Source: Trichobilharzia szidati
Lineage: Eukaryota; Platyhelminthes; Trematoda; Strigeidida; Schistosomatidae
Assembly: GCA_944472155.2 (NCBI GenBank)
Contig: OX235271.1
Span: 106,591,256-106,655,255 of the forward strand
Direction of reading: 5' to 3'
DNA: 64,000 nt
Below, piece after piece: positions 1-10,779 of this stretch. The stretch's first letter is position 1; every line of letters begins with the position of its first letter. Below the pieces are notes generated by a model. The model had not been told where the DNA came from and ran no database searches. It saw only the letters and a list, made by a program, of their open reading frames with translations. The position numbers and the translations under genes are program-made.

Positions 1-330
1 CTCTTCTTGACGCGCACTGATTTCACATTGGATTAGAAAATCCCGATCTTATTTTTCAAGCTGAGTGCTGTTGACCTCCACAGAGACTTAAGAGTGATGA
101 AAGCTTGCCTTTCTTTTCAGATTGTCGCCTTAATATCGTCGTCAGTTCCACCTGTAGTTGAAACGATGCTTCTCAGGTAGGTAAAGGAGATTGCTTCTTT
201 CAGACTCCTCTCATTTGTGCTGATTGTTGTCTGTTGTTGTTGCTGTTGGCCAGAACATCTTCATCAGAACAACATTAGAATTTCCAACTTTGTGTGATCA
301 TTGGCGAAAAGCAAGATGTAATTATATTGT
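1..330 (-). pseudogene. RTE-type LINE reverse transcriptase fragment (3' part of RT)
   Basis: Read on the minus strand, bases about 215-20 encode SFTYLRSIVST, then DDDIKATI, a stop, RQAFITLKSLW and LSLKNKIGIF. This is the segment after the RT catalytic core in RTE-type non-LTR elements, where the usual pattern is SFTYLGS-IV, D-DI--R--KAR-AF--L and W-S--LS---K---F. It is broken by stops and has no start. The window edge cuts it, so more of the element may lie outside. It matches the fragment at 37900-38120, which is in the same orientation. Confidence 0.75.
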
Positions 331-1574
331 GTTATCGTCCAGTTTACCTACTGGATATTAAATGCATTCATCCTAATACACGATACAAAACTTTACTATG
401 ATTATTGTGTTTATCACAAAAATACTTCCTTCCCTTTGTGATGCAACATTAAATGATTCGGTAAGACGACAGATGTTTTTCAGTTTACAGCAGGGAGATA
501 ACATAACCTGGCATTAGAGTTGTTTTGTTTCTTTAGATGGATTGTTTTTACTGAAAACAAAAACAAGCAGTCAGAACACAGTTTAGTAGAAAAGTAATTA
601 GAAAGCTCTTATGGGGATTGGAGTTGAACAAAAATCATGTGATATCAATCGTATATCACCTGTGAATAAATATACAATTAATTAGAAAAATGTGTATCTT
701 TTCTGCAATGTTAGTACCTACCGTAATCATTCAAGACATTTATATTTTGGTGGTAAACATATTACCCCGATTATTTGTTACTGTTCAGTGGGTATCCTGT
801 CAACGGTGTACAACTATCCACTGAATTTGGTTGCAGCATTGTAAAGACAAATATAACCAATAAAATGACTCTTACTTTTTATACACAACATATAAAGTGA
901 ATTACATATTTTTTAAACATCTCAACCCAAGCTATCTATGAATGATATTTGTATATAAGCAATTAATCTAAACTCTCGTCTGTCACCAACACTGCCTATA
1001 TATCACTTCTGATATGAGTGAAAAAATCTGAAGAGGAGAATAAGGCAGCTGAGTAGAATACGACCTGGATAAAATATATATAATAACGAAAATTAAAAAT
1101 TATTAAGGAATCAATAATCTAATCCAACCTAGAGAGGAAGAATGTTTTCGCAGAGTATTTATCTTTGTTTATTCTTTTACCATGTTAAATACCATAGAAA
1201 TATTATTTCTTGAATTCATTGTTCAATAGAGCTTGAGTAGCAGACAGAATTAAAGGTATGTCAGTGTTTATTACTAACACAAGATAGTTTTGATAATATG
1301 ATTCTGCTTCGTCTTTCATTCATTTATGATGAAAACTGTATCTGTGGATGATGGATGTTCAGATTACAGAGGAAGCAGCAGTTTTTTAATACTTACATTT
1401 TGTAACCATCAACACCGATTTGTTATGGTCTGAATGCAGGAAAACAATCCCTGTGTCCTACTGTATACTGTAATCTGACGTTCAACAATGATAAAATCAA
1501 AGACTCAAAATTACCCCCCGGCAGTGTCGTTGGGCAGCCGTACAGTCCAGCTAATTTTCTAAGTACAAAACAAC
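331..1574. other. AT-rich stretch, no gene recognised
   Basis: No open frame of note, no RNA gene and no repeat shared with the rest of the window was seen. Confidence 0.5.
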
Positions 1575-1915
1575 TACCGTAGAACAAGATTAGTTAACCA
1601 AAATGCAACTGAAAGAAGTATCTTAGAATCAAGTAGAATATTCCCAACAAGGTGGGATCAATAACTCTGTCCACAAGAATCACACACCAATAATTTCTGC
1701 AGACAGTCCAAGGTCAGAATGACGATGATTCACTCAAATAAATTCACATCGTAGAACAAAACATTAGCAGAGCATCGCACATAAAGAGAAGCATTAAAAC
1801 TAGAGAATAAACAGGGGCACAGACAAATAATAACGATGAAGTCAACATATGATGTGCAAATGTCAGGACAATGATATTCAGCTTGGGAGAAAACTGTATA
1901 ACAATTACAAAGTTA
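1575..1915 (+). repeat. Dispersed repeat D1, copy 1
   Basis: This segment aligns by eye with 56885-57240 in the same orientation. Shared landmarks are TTAACCAAAAT-CAACTG, CAACAAGGT, GACAG-C-AAGGTCA, AAAGAGAAG, GATTAAACAG-like runs and TACAAAGTTA at the end. Both copies stop next to a tRNA-like SINE. No coding function was recognised; it may be an untranslated part of a larger retroelement. Confidence 0.6.
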
Positions 1916-2160
1916 TTCAAGTGCTGGTTTGTAGGGATTTGATTGGTTACAGGATTTTCATCATGAGTTGACATTCGTTAGAGAACCATTGGAAAACCTG
2001 GGAGTACTGGACAGTTGTTTCGTCCTAGTTTGGGACTCTTCAGTAGTACGCACTCGCTGGGGTTCGAACTCAGGACCTTCTGGTTACAAGGCGAGCTCGT
2101 ATACCATTAAGCCACCGGGACCCGATCCAATGGCCCATGAACTCTAACTTCTGCCAGGTT
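1916..2160 (-). mobile_element. SINE family A, copy A1 (tRNA-like head plus hammerhead)
   Basis: On the minus strand the order is: a short leader, a box-A-like segment (TGGCTTAATGGTATACGAGC), a box-B-like GAGTTCGAACCCC, a hammerhead motif (2004-2049) and a tail ending in AATCCCTACAAACCAGCACT. The arrangement suggests an RNA polymerase III-transcribed SINE with a ribozyme in its body. It is the best preserved of the family A ribozymes. An inverted extra tail follows at 2157-2225. Confidence 0.8.
2004..2049 (-). ncRNA. Minimal type I hammerhead ribozyme motif, intact core
   Basis: On the minus strand: helix I 5' arm GTACTA, core CTGAAGA (fits CUGANGA), helix II GTCC/GGAC closing loop CAAACTA, core GAAA, a tiny helix III (C-G plus loop AACT), cleavage triplet GTC, then helix I 3' arm CAGTAC. 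Cleavage is predicted between 2010 and 2009. All universally conserved core bases are present. The very short helix III is typical of hammerheads described in Penelope-like retroelements, which often act as dimers. Activity is inferred, not shown. Confidence 0.75.
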
Positions 2161-2225
2161 TTCTAGTGGTTCTCTAACTTATGTCAGCTCATGACGAAAA
2201 TCCTGTAACCAATCAAATCCCTACA
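2157..2225 (+). repeat. Inverted duplicate of the family A tail
   Basis: About 69 bases here are the near-perfect reverse complement of 1929-1999, which is the tail of copy A1. The two arms would fold into a hairpin of about 70 bp whose loop holds the hammerhead and the tRNA-like head. Confidence 0.75.
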
Positions 2226-2226
2226 T

Positions 2227-3828
2227 TTATTCCCCTTGATGAATTTGAATAAAGCAGGAACAAAAGTGGTTTGTGCAGAATAATATGGTACCATCATTTA
2301 TTTCGTAGGCTTCTCATCAGCTGCTTACAGCCTAAATAAATTATGAGGTTGCGTACAGAAAAGTTTTAACATACTTGCAAATTTTTTACATGTTGCCAGT
2401 TGACAAAAAGTTCCACAGTAAGTGAACAGTGCTCATAAAATTGCGCTTATATAGCTTTTACACAGGCAGTTCAAGTTTAAACAAAAATAGATGTATGCAT
2501 ACAATGGTAAAAGAGTTACGTAATAAAGACGAAATATGAGTTAGATGCAGAGTGACTAATAAATTAGGTAGCAATGTACTGAGTTCAACTCAAATCATAG
2601 AAACAAGAGACAAGCAAAATTACAGAATATAAAAGGGGTTGAGGCTAAAGACAAAGATTACGTAATCAGATGAGAGAATAAAGACACTCAGTTACCAGGG
2701 CAAAGAAAGATTAATAACTGCTTCTTTCTGAACACTAAATCTGGTTTCAAGCGTTTGAAAGAGATTGCTTCGGCAAACTTGAGGAGAATGGAACTCCTTT
2801 GTCTGTTGATAATTTTAAAGGATTTCTTGATATCTACCTCATGACCCGTCTCGAGAAGATGTTTAGTGATAGCGCTGCTATTAGAGTTTGTTCCCTTGAG
2901 ACGTAGGCTTTTTGGCACATGTTCAGAAAATCGGAGGTGTGCCCTTCTTTCTTTTCTCCCAATGTAACTGCTCCCGCAGATACACGTAAATTTGTATACA
3001 CAGTTGGAGTTAACATGAGAAGGGTATCTATTGACTTTTGACTGCCCCAAAGAGCAAGTTGTTCGATGGACGGGAACCAACTTAGCTGCAGGGTAGGCTC
3101 TGGCTAGTGATGTTCTCAGTCTTCTGTTGACCATTTCTGCAATGTTTTCACTTTTAAAATCTAGTTGAATGAAGACAGGCTTTTTTCCAACTGTGATTTG
3201 TTTGGTATTTGAGTCTTCACATCTTCCACATTTGTTTATGAATCTTTGAGGGTAACCGTCATTTTTCAGCACCTTTTCGAGGAACATAAATTCTTCCTCT
3301 AGTTTCTCTGTAGAGCATATTCTCCTTGCTCTATAGTACAGAGTCTTGACTAGTGCTCGTTTATAGCTACTTGGACAAAAACTATTAAAATGTAAGTATT
3401 GTCCATTCCATGTAGGCTTTCGGTAAATTGACCTCTGGAGATTACCATCTTCTAGGCGTTGCATGGCGATGTCAAGGAAATGGAACTTCCCGTCATTTTC
3501 ATGTTCCATGGTAAATACAATATTTGTATGTGCTTTGTTGAATATGCTGAGTAGGTAGGAGGCATGACTTTCGTTGTTGCATACTACAAATTTGTCATCG
3601 ACATATCGACAATAGGAAGTTGTTTGATCGATTAAATGCTTCAACTTTGTTTTCTCAAGGTTTGACATGAAGATATCTGCTAGAACAGGGCTAAGTGGAC
3701 TGCCCATGGCTACACCATCTATTTGTCGGTAAAGAGTGTTGTCAGACTGGAATTGTACATCCATGGTACACATTAGTAGTAGGCGTTTGAATTCTGACTC
3801 TGGTAGTGGAAGCAAATCCCTACAAACC
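2227..3828 (-). mobile_element. Penelope-like element P1, 5'-truncated
   Basis: This holds the RT and GIY-YIG coding region (2688-3827) followed on the minus strand by a 3' untranslated region of about 460 bases. The untranslated region is shared with copy P2 at 6100-6545, including TTTATTTAGGCTGTAAGCAG and GATGGTACCATATTATTCTG. The 5' end breaks into family A repeat sequence near 3829. That repeat is itself interrupted by SINE B1. At its 3' end it meets SINE A1. Confidence 0.85.
2688..3827 (-). CDS. Penelope-like reverse transcriptase / GIY-YIG endonuclease, N-terminally truncated
   Basis: About 379 residues are open without a stop. RT motifs seen in order are LLPLPESEFKRLL, the palm motif GVAMGSPLSPVLADIFM (near 3665-3720), and YVDD at 3594-3605, which supplies the catalytic aspartates. 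These are followed by FHFLDI, RSIYRKPTWNGQYLHF and NDGYPQRFI, all typical of PLEs. The C-terminal endonuclease has CICGSSYIGR (near 2955-2990), R-H--RFSEH and HLLETGH, and ends LKPDLVFRKKQ. The frame stays open up to 4130, but that upstream part translates SINE B and family A sequence and is not genuine protein. The true N-terminus and RT fingers are missing, so this copy is probably inactive. PLE proteins copy RNA onto cleaved chromosomal DNA. Confidence 0.85.
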   Translation of the reverse strand, partial: VCRDLLPLPESEFKRLLLMCTMDVQFQSDNTLYRQIDGVAMGSPLSPVLADIFMSNLEKTKLKHLIDQTTSYCRYVDDKFVVCNNESHASYLLSIFNKAHTNIVFTMEHENDGKFHFLDIAMQRLEDGNLQRSIYRKPTWNGQYLHFNSFCPSSYKRALVKTLYYRARRICSTEKLEEEFMFLEKVLKNDGYPQRFINKCGRCEDSNTKQITVGKKPVFIQLDFKSENIAEMVNRRLRTSLARAYPAAKLVPVHRTTCSLGQSKVNRYPSHVNSNCVYKFTCICGSSYIGRKERRAHLRFSEHVPKSLRLKGTNSNSSAITKHLLETGHEVDIKKSFKIINRQRSSILLKFAEAISFKRLKPDLVFRKKQLLIFLCPGN

Positions 3829-3983
3829 AGCACTTGAATACTGAAATTGTTTCGTCCTAGTTTGCTCACTAGCAACTTGCCATATTCAGGTAGGTAGTTA
3901 CCTGGGGTTTTAGTGAGAAGTCGTGACCAGTAGGGTGCAGCAGATCGGGTGTGAGGACAAATACTTGCAGAAGATCGTTCAGG
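3829..3983 (+). repeat. Family A unit: tail and 5' module, interrupted by SINE B1
   Basis: AAATCCCTACAAACCAGCAC begins a tail-to-leader junction that matches 55033-55190, including GCTCACTAGCAACT, TATTCAGGTA-GTAGTTAC and GGTGTGAGGACAAATACT. It shows that family A units can follow one another head to tail. The unit is cut at 3983 by SINE B1 and resumes at 4217. Confidence 0.65.
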
Positions 3984-4216
3984 GTGCATCGATGGCACAA
4001 CTGTAGAATGCTCTCCAACGAAGCATGTGGTTAGAGGGTTTGATCCCCAGCTGACGCGCTCCTTTACCTCTCTGAGCCAGTAATAAGAATGGTGAAGAGG
4101 GAAGGTTGGGCAAGAGGTTAGCAACCCCATCCGGTAAAAATAAGCAGCACTGCTACCGGAACTTCAGACAACAAGCTTGAAGCCCTATGTTCCACTGGGA
4201 ACGTAAAGGAATAAAA
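3984..4216 (+). mobile_element. SINE family B, copy B1, with target-site duplication
   Basis: The tRNA-like head has GGTTTGATCCCC as a box-B-like segment. The body contains GAGCCAGTAATAAGAATGG, the family hairpin GTTCCACTGGGAAC and an A-rich end. A perfect 13-bp duplication AAGATCGTTCAGG flanks it at 3971-3983 and 4217-4229. It inserted into a family A repeat next to PLE P1, so it is younger than both. Confidence 0.85.
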
Positions 4217-4639
4217 AAGATCGTTCAGGAGGGATTTCCCAAACAACTAATCCGTTACACATATAAAAATTGCTGATGATTTCCCTTTAGCAGAAAACAT
4301 AAATTTAGCATTACCGACTGCTAATAGTAAGCTAATATCAAGTGAATTTGACTCGCAATCGTAAATGTCATAGCTTCGTGACCACATTACAAACTAGCTT
4401 GTGAGAATCAAGAAAGATTGGAATGTTGGATCATTGTGATCCGTCAGTCCCATAAAATCTGTCATACATTTATGTTCGCACCACTGACTGAACGAAACTT
4501 ATTATAATAAATTTCTTTCACGTATACATGAGGGTATTTCTTTGGGATTAAAATTCATGAGTATATTAGCATGCTATATTTTGTTTAGTAATACTAGACC
4601 ACTAGAACTATCTCTTAAGGAACATGTAGAAAGCACGTA

Positions 4640-4880
4640 GCTTCTAAGACAGAATTCACATATATATATATATACTCATAGGTATATAAACGGATTTTAA
4701 TGATAACGAGAATTAACTGACTATTGTTCCATCTTGTACTTGTACCTCAAGACACTTTCTGATGTAATTCCAATTTGTCTTTACTGGCAATTATATGCTA
4801 ACTATTTTAAATTCTAGAACCTGAAGAAGAATTTGTTGAAGAAAAACATTCACTCCGATTATTCTTATTCTGAATAAATT
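4640..4880 (+). repeat. PLE-like 3' tail (T repeat), copy 1
   Basis: After an AT microsatellite (4659-4674) the segment matches 38500-38700: GACTATTGTTC, CTTGTACC, TGATGTAATTCCAATTTG, then TCTAGAACCTGAAGAAGAAT and CATTCACTCCGATTATTC. The same tail follows PLE coding sequence at 58560-58790, so it is probably a severely 5'-truncated PLE 3' end. Confidence 0.55.
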
Positions 4881-5884
4881 ATGAGGATATTCAAATTAGA
4901 TAAAATAACACTTTACAACAGTAATTTGTTGGAGGCTTCTCTTAGGCTTAAAGCAGGTTTAATAGTGCATGTGTTGTCTGAAATAGACCTTGTCTTCCTC
5001 TTTGATAACATAACAACAAAAGTTAGTAATAATATCTTTGTTATCAAAAAATGGATACACAACTGTCTAGCATTCATAATTTGATGTTTGCATTCAGAAT
5101 GGAAATAACTTTTATAGAACGTCCATTGTCTGATATTCAAATATATATATATATATATATTTATAAGTCAAAAAATGACTTCGGATTTTAAATCTAGACA
5201 TTAGGCTGTTAGACAAGGAAACCAAAAGGCTTATGAAAAACACCGAATTATTTATAGGATGACAGCAAAGATTATTGTTGCTGGTCATCTGACTTTTGTG
5301 TTTCACTTTCAGACATCTTTTATTTTAGGCTGGAAAAGATTACAGTCATAAAGATATATTAAATACATTCCTAGCCTCTGAGAATAATGAAAAATCTCAA
5401 TCCCTAATTTGTGATGTAAGATAATCTGAACGTACTGAAATGTTATTTTGTTTTTGAAAAAAACCTATTTTGTTTAGGTGTAGTCAGCATGTGGAATGAG
5501 TTTCAGATTGTTGATTAGGTTTATTATTTGTACATGGCACCAGAGAATAGACAGATAATAGTATGTTTTCCTTGCTATTGTACCATATTGTCTCCATATA
5601 TAATGTTAAGACTCATTTAAACCTTGAAAGCACCAATTTGGCTCAAAGGAAGCCTGAAAGAAATTACACGGAGCAGAAGAATATAAAATTGGTTTCTAAT
5701 CCTTTACTATGTATAATATATATCATACGGATCGTGCATATACTTGGTCCAGTAACATCTCCAGTGCATTTCAAAACTCATCTAGTTTTCGTATTTGCAA
5801 ATAAGTCTGATCAATAATTATAGGATGACAAAACACTTATGAATATTTTTCAATGAATAATCCCCATTTAGGCATTAATGAAAA
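4881..5884. other. No gene recognised; AT microsatellite at 5141-5160
   Basis: Only short open frames without recognisable motifs occur. A run of ten AT units lies at 5141-5160. Confidence 0.5.
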
Positions 5885-6545
5885 GAATAAAATGAGTAGT
5901 TCAGCGAAGAAGCTATTACCAGACACCTTCTTGATACAGGTTATGAGGTGAAAATCGCAAAATCCCTTAAAATTATCAATGGACGAAAAAGCTTTATTCT
6001 CCTCAAATTTGCCGAAGCAATCTTAATCAATCACCTGGAACCCGATTTATGTGTTCCGAAAGAAGCAGTTATCAGCCTTTCCTTGCCCATCATGGTAACT
6101 GAATGTCTTTATTCTCTCTTCCATTTGATTACGTAATCTTTGGCTTTAACCTCACCCCTTTGATATACTGCTATTTTGTTTGTCTCTTGTATCTACGATT
6201 TGAGTTGAACTCAGTATATTGTCACCCAATTTATTAGTTACTCATCATCTTACACACCTCTCGTCTTTGTTATGTAACTCCTTTACCATTGTATGCACAC
6301 ATTTACTTTGTTTAAACTTGAAATCCCTATGTACAAACTATATAAGACTAATTTTCGCTAAGACTGGAACTTCCTGTCAACTGATATCACGTAAAATTTG
6401 CAAGTATGTTAAAAATTTTCTGTACATGAACTTTAATAATTTATTTAGGCTGTAAGCAGCTGATGAGAAGCCAGCGAAATAAATGATGGTACCATATTAT
6501 TCTGCAAAATTTACTGTTCTTGCTTTACTCAGATTCCTAAAGGGT
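5885..6545 (+). pseudogene. Penelope-like element P2, C-terminal end and 3' UTR only
   Basis: Bases 5948-6090 encode SLKIINGRKSFILLKFAEA followed by HLEPDLCVPKEA. This parallels SFKIINRQRSSILLKFAEA and LKPDLVFRKKQ of P1, the end of the GIY-YIG region. The following 450 bases match the 3' untranslated region of P1 throughout. The copy is 5'-truncated, as expected from incomplete reverse transcription. The original stop TGA (as in P1) is bypassed by a small indel, so the frame runs on to 6136. Confidence 0.8.
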
Positions 6546-6817
6546 ATAAATATATGAAATAAAAGTGATGAGTTGTCATAATCAGTTACTAATATTAGTT
6601 AATGCATAAGAAAAGTTGAATAAGTGTACTAAAGTTACGCAGTAAGATGAATAATTTAAGGAATGCGCTGTAATCAGGATGCGTATAGAGATGAGGAGAA
6701 CCGTGACATCACATAAGACCTAGAAAGAAATACAGGAGTTTTAGAGAGCTAAGAAATCAATAAACAAATTCAAGTTAGTAGAAAACGACTAAGTTGTCAC
6801 CATGATAGTAGAAGTGA

Positions 6818-7360
6818 TTGAGTAATTTCCTTCTGTATAAAGAGCTCTAGTTTCTCTTTTGTAATAGGCAGAGTTTCGGCATTTTGAAGGACATGAAAGC
6901 TTATTGTCCCTGTAAGGCTGCTCTTTCCATTGTAGATGATCTTGAAATATGAGTTTTCAGGGATGGAACATCCAGTGTTAACAAGGTATTCAAATATCTC
7001 ACTTCTTATAAAGTCACCACTGCTCTTCTGCGACTAGGAACAAGTAAACTGAAATATGTACAGAAAAGTGGTCAGATGCGAGATCTTTTCCTTCAGGCTT
7101 CTGCAGACCAGTAGACGACAGCAGAAGACTTCCCTTAGAGTTGCTAAGAGGAATGTTCTTCTCAAACGTGTTGAACTTCTCTTAAGGGTATCATAGGTTA
7201 TCTTTCTTTGAAGTCAGGGTTCATGTTTAGTGTCTTTTTTGGTACAACTTGTGTTTCATTTCTCTGAACGCTTGGTTTGATATTCTTAACAACAAATCTA
7301 CCCTTTATTAATTTCTCAGCTAGGAAATCAAGTATGTTACTGTTAAATTTACTTTGAAAT
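6818..7360 (-). pseudogene. Penelope-like element P3, decayed connector and endonuclease end
   Basis: Minus-strand pieces in different frames read, in order, FNSNILDFLAEKLIKGRF, QVVPKKTLNMN, LRRTFLLATLREVFCC, LTTFLYIFQFTCS and then SEIFEYLVNTGCSIPENSYF. It ends FIQKEITQSLLLSW before a stop. The LRRTF, QFTC, EHLVNTG-like and QK--TQSL--SW patterns are those of the RT-to-GIY-YIG connector and C-terminus of fluke PLEs. Part of the GIY-YIG core is deleted between FTCS and SEIFEY. It is a different lineage from P1. Confidence 0.65.
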
Positions 7361-8964
7361 AGATAGAAAAAAGTTACTTAGGATCAGAGAGCATCAGACG
7401 GATTTTTCGTGGGAATCTTGAAAAGTGCTTACCCACAGTCCTTCTAAGAGAATTAACTGATATGATGAGGAGGCGAATGGAACAAGATACATAAGAAGCT
7501 CAATTCTGATAAATAATGGTAACCGGGTAGACAAAAGAGGCTTATTCTGTCGAATCTTCCCAAAAGAATTTGAACTGGCCATTACCACAACCAAAGTTAT
7601 GGGAATTAGGGATAATAATTTTGGTCTTTGCTTTTGTTCTACATTTGTCTCTCCCGTAACCTAGGTAAGTCTAATAAACTAAATACAACTTCGCAGCGAA
7701 TATAATTTTTCATCGTATTTATTCGATCACTGACTTTCTATCCACTTCATCTTAAGTATGATGTAACTCCTGATTTTGACCTAATTGAACTATTGACATG
7801 TTTACATTATCATGTTGTTTTTATTATTATCATCATAATCATCTCCACTTAGGTCAACTACGTGACTTTTGATATCGATGTCCTGATTATCATTATTATT
7901 CATAATAATATCAGGAATTATCTACACACAATAGAAAATTCTCAGAGAAATTTATTGCAAACTTTGTACTCTCTGCATTGAATCCTGAGGTAAATTTTCA
8001 TTGAAAATACATCGTACGACGCCATACCATTCGACCTGGAACAAGACTCAGTCCTCTACGACATTTGCCTCTCATTTTTCTTCTTGAATTAAATAACGGT
8101 TAGGTGGATGTCAATTAAAAAATTCGATTGAGTAGTTAACATTTCTATTCTAAACCTAACTGAATCCAATAATTAAACAACAATAATGGTGGTGGTGATT
8201 TCGTTTGCATAGCTGGGCAACTGTATATATGCATGGATTATACAGTAAACAATAATAAGTGCGCCTGTTGTGTTTTATTGTTTGGAAAGTCGACGGTGAG
8301 TGGATATATTGGAGTACACTAATACTGGTTAGAGTGACCACGAATAACAAAATGATTAGAAGAATGCATAAATGAAGAAAGTTCAATATAAAGTTCAGTA
8401 AACATGAGTAAATCCATGATAAGCCGATTTTCATAAATAACTAACCTAACTTCAGGAGAGTAGGTGTGCTGGTAGACGGCATGACCACGTTTTTTGTTGG
8501 ATGGCGGCAAAATAAACCTTCTCTAGTGACCCTATTGACAGACTTGTAAGGATTTCAAACACAATGTTATCTCCCCGTTTCTGAGTTTAAGTGCAACACT
8601 TCATTGGATACCTCCTGTCATCCTTATTGTTAGCGTAGTGGTTATTCATTTCCCAAGGATGTTCTTTTAAGTAATCTAAATTCTTCATTAACACTTTCTT
8701 CACCACATATCCTCCGGACACATGCAGAGAGAGAATGGATTAAATTTACTTTTCTGTCAACTGGAAAAATAACTGTAAAATTTAATCGATTGCCATAGTC
8801 TATGAAGATGTTCCGTTAAGTGATATGTTTAGCAACCCGTAAGATATCCTTGTGAGTAGCATATCAAAGAAAAGAGTTAACCGCTTGTTTTTCTTGATAA
8901 TAATAACAATAACTTTATTCCTAAAAAATCAGGTAACTTTCCAAGTGATTTATTATCTCATTTA
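7361..8964. other. No gene recognised
   Basis: A 66-codon minus-strand open frame at 7394-7594 may be decayed P3 sequence, but no motif could be secured. The rest contains only short frames. Confidence 0.4.
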
Positions 8965-9335
8965 GTTACTGTTGGTCACCAGTGAAATCCTAGATGCATA
9001 TTTCGTTCTGTTTTAGACTTATCAGCTGGATGCACCCGTTTCCTCAATGAGTGGTGCTCCTAATGAAACTCGAGCACAGCACTCATTGTTTCAAACGCCA
9101 AAGCGCTGTCCACTAGGTCACATGGCCACGAAAGTTTGGTTCGAGTCCCATTAAGAAAATCAATCTCCGGGGATTCTACAATATCCATTTGAGGAGTCCC
9201 AAATAGAAAGAATGTGTTAATCTACAGAAATCGTCGAAGCGTTCGTACTAGGAGCCAACATGTCAACAAAAACTGCGAATTTTCGTCCAATATAATCAGT
9301 CAGCGGGAGATATAATTTGATTTAAGTAAGTAATT
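8965..9335 (+). mobile_element. Sm-alpha-like hammerhead SINE with two opposed hammerhead motifs
   Basis: A minus-strand hammerhead-like motif at 8981-9036 reads ATCCAG, CTGATAA, GAACGAAA and ends near AGGATTTC; the G8-equivalent base is mutated. A box B consensus GGTTCGAGTCC lies at 9138-9148 on the plus strand. A decayed plus-strand motif with GAGTCCCAAATAG follows at 9182-9232. The 3' part (9233-9335, CGTCGAAGCGT, GTCCAATATAATCA) matches 22700-22790. This is the order described for the schistosome Sm-alpha family: polymerase III promoter followed by hammerhead. Confidence 0.7.
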
Positions 9336-10236
9336 CATTATCATTTAAGCTAATATTATCGCACTTCGATATTTTCACTTGCTGTTAAATTTTAACACTT
9401 TCTAACACGCAAACACACCTACAGTAAAACTACTTGTTATCGTCTAATGTAAAAGAAATCATAGCAACGAGACATTTCTTCACTGAAATCTCTGCTTTAC
9501 GTTTCCACGGTGATTATTGATTCAATGAAAAAATTATTATTTCGCTTATGTCTTGTTTTTGTTTTAACAATTTGAATGTTCAATATTTTTAAATTTCCTA
9601 TCTGTAAGGCAATTGCAAAATTTCATTCAGGTGCTTACATTCACCTCTAATTGCTGATATTTAATACTTCACTGAGTAAATAATAAGATAATATTGTGTC
9701 GTAGGGTTCACAGATACTTTTTAGTTTAGCTTTAAAGTTGTACTATCACGTGAGCGTTAGAATCTGAAAAGGATTCGAAATACGTAACCAATTATTTATT
9801 TCCATATAATTTTTTATTGCTCAGAGGTCATCAGAACTTTTAATTGCTTGAAAGATATTCACAGAAATATGCTGCATCTTTTTTGCATAGAATGGAAAAA
9901 CTGAACAAAATTCAAGCTACATCTATTTCACTTCAGTTGGAAATATCATTTTTTAACATGAAGAAGGAGAATCAGTTTTGTAATCTAAGTTACAGTAACA
10001 CCGATTAAACAAAATACTGAACCATAAGCATTAATAAACAGTAGTATTGTTAGGTCAGGGCAAACTATAAATTTTACTGGAATATACCTATAAACAGTAC
10101 AAAAGGCGGGCAACTGTTACAGGTTAAACTAACATAACTGTTAATTTATTCGAATATATTTTTTTTACTTTTTCATACAACTGGGTTTAGGAAATGTGGT
10201 GATTTCACATATTAAGATTTCTAGTTCATGTATAAT
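9336..10236. other. No gene or repeat recognised
   Basis: AT-rich; no structure noted. Confidence 0.5.
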
Positions 10237-10560
10237 TTATTCGGTTTGATCTAACATCATTCTATTCATCGTTATCCATATCAGTAGTCTTCTCTCTGAA
10301 TTCATCCCTTTCTGGTGTGGGGTCTTCAGGTTTCCCTTATCTGTAGCTTGTTCCGTCTCAGTTGCCAATGAACCATTAAAGCATGTTTTGTCTTTCCCAG
10401 AATTCGTCTTCACTTCTTTCTTCAGTAGATAACAGTTTGTACTCACTTTTTTCTTCTGTTGTTCATCTCTACTCTGACTTATATTTTGCCTGACCATCCT
10501 TATTCAGGAATCCACAGAAAACGAGAGCCAGGCTGTAACACTACTCAAGTCAGGCGATAC
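10237..10560 (-). pseudogene. RTE-type LINE fragment, endonuclease-RT linker
   Basis: The minus-strand frame 10237-10497 contains RDEQQKKKVS, LLKKEVKTNSGKDK and LATETEQATDKGN. This parallels KDGQQKEKLS, ALNKEVEKSARKDK and LGGN in the better fragment at 46704-46937, the basic linker between endonuclease and RT in RTE elements. Nothing follows in frame. Confidence 0.65.
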
Positions 10561-10779
10561 ACAACAAACAGTTACCAAAGTATTCAAAGTAAAGACAGAA
10601 TTAGGGTTTTGATTGTCTATTATCACCAATAACCTTCCTGACTGTTGTGGATTGGATAACGCTGCAGATTATAGGAGGTAAAAACATTCTTCTGCACTTA
10701 ACTGACCGGCTTCATTTTAGCACATGGGCTGACTGAACAGAATACTTGATACTGCATTGATTACAAGCCTGTTTAATGG

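Noticed and set aside
3828..4130. N-terminal 100 residues of the 480-codon frame as PLE protein
   Set aside because: They translate family A repeat and SINE B1 (with its own target duplication), so the open frame is fortuitous.
8156..8434. A 92-residue minus-strand protein
   Set aside because: Leucine/isoleucine-rich, with a His run from a GGT-rich tract; no motif or splice evidence.
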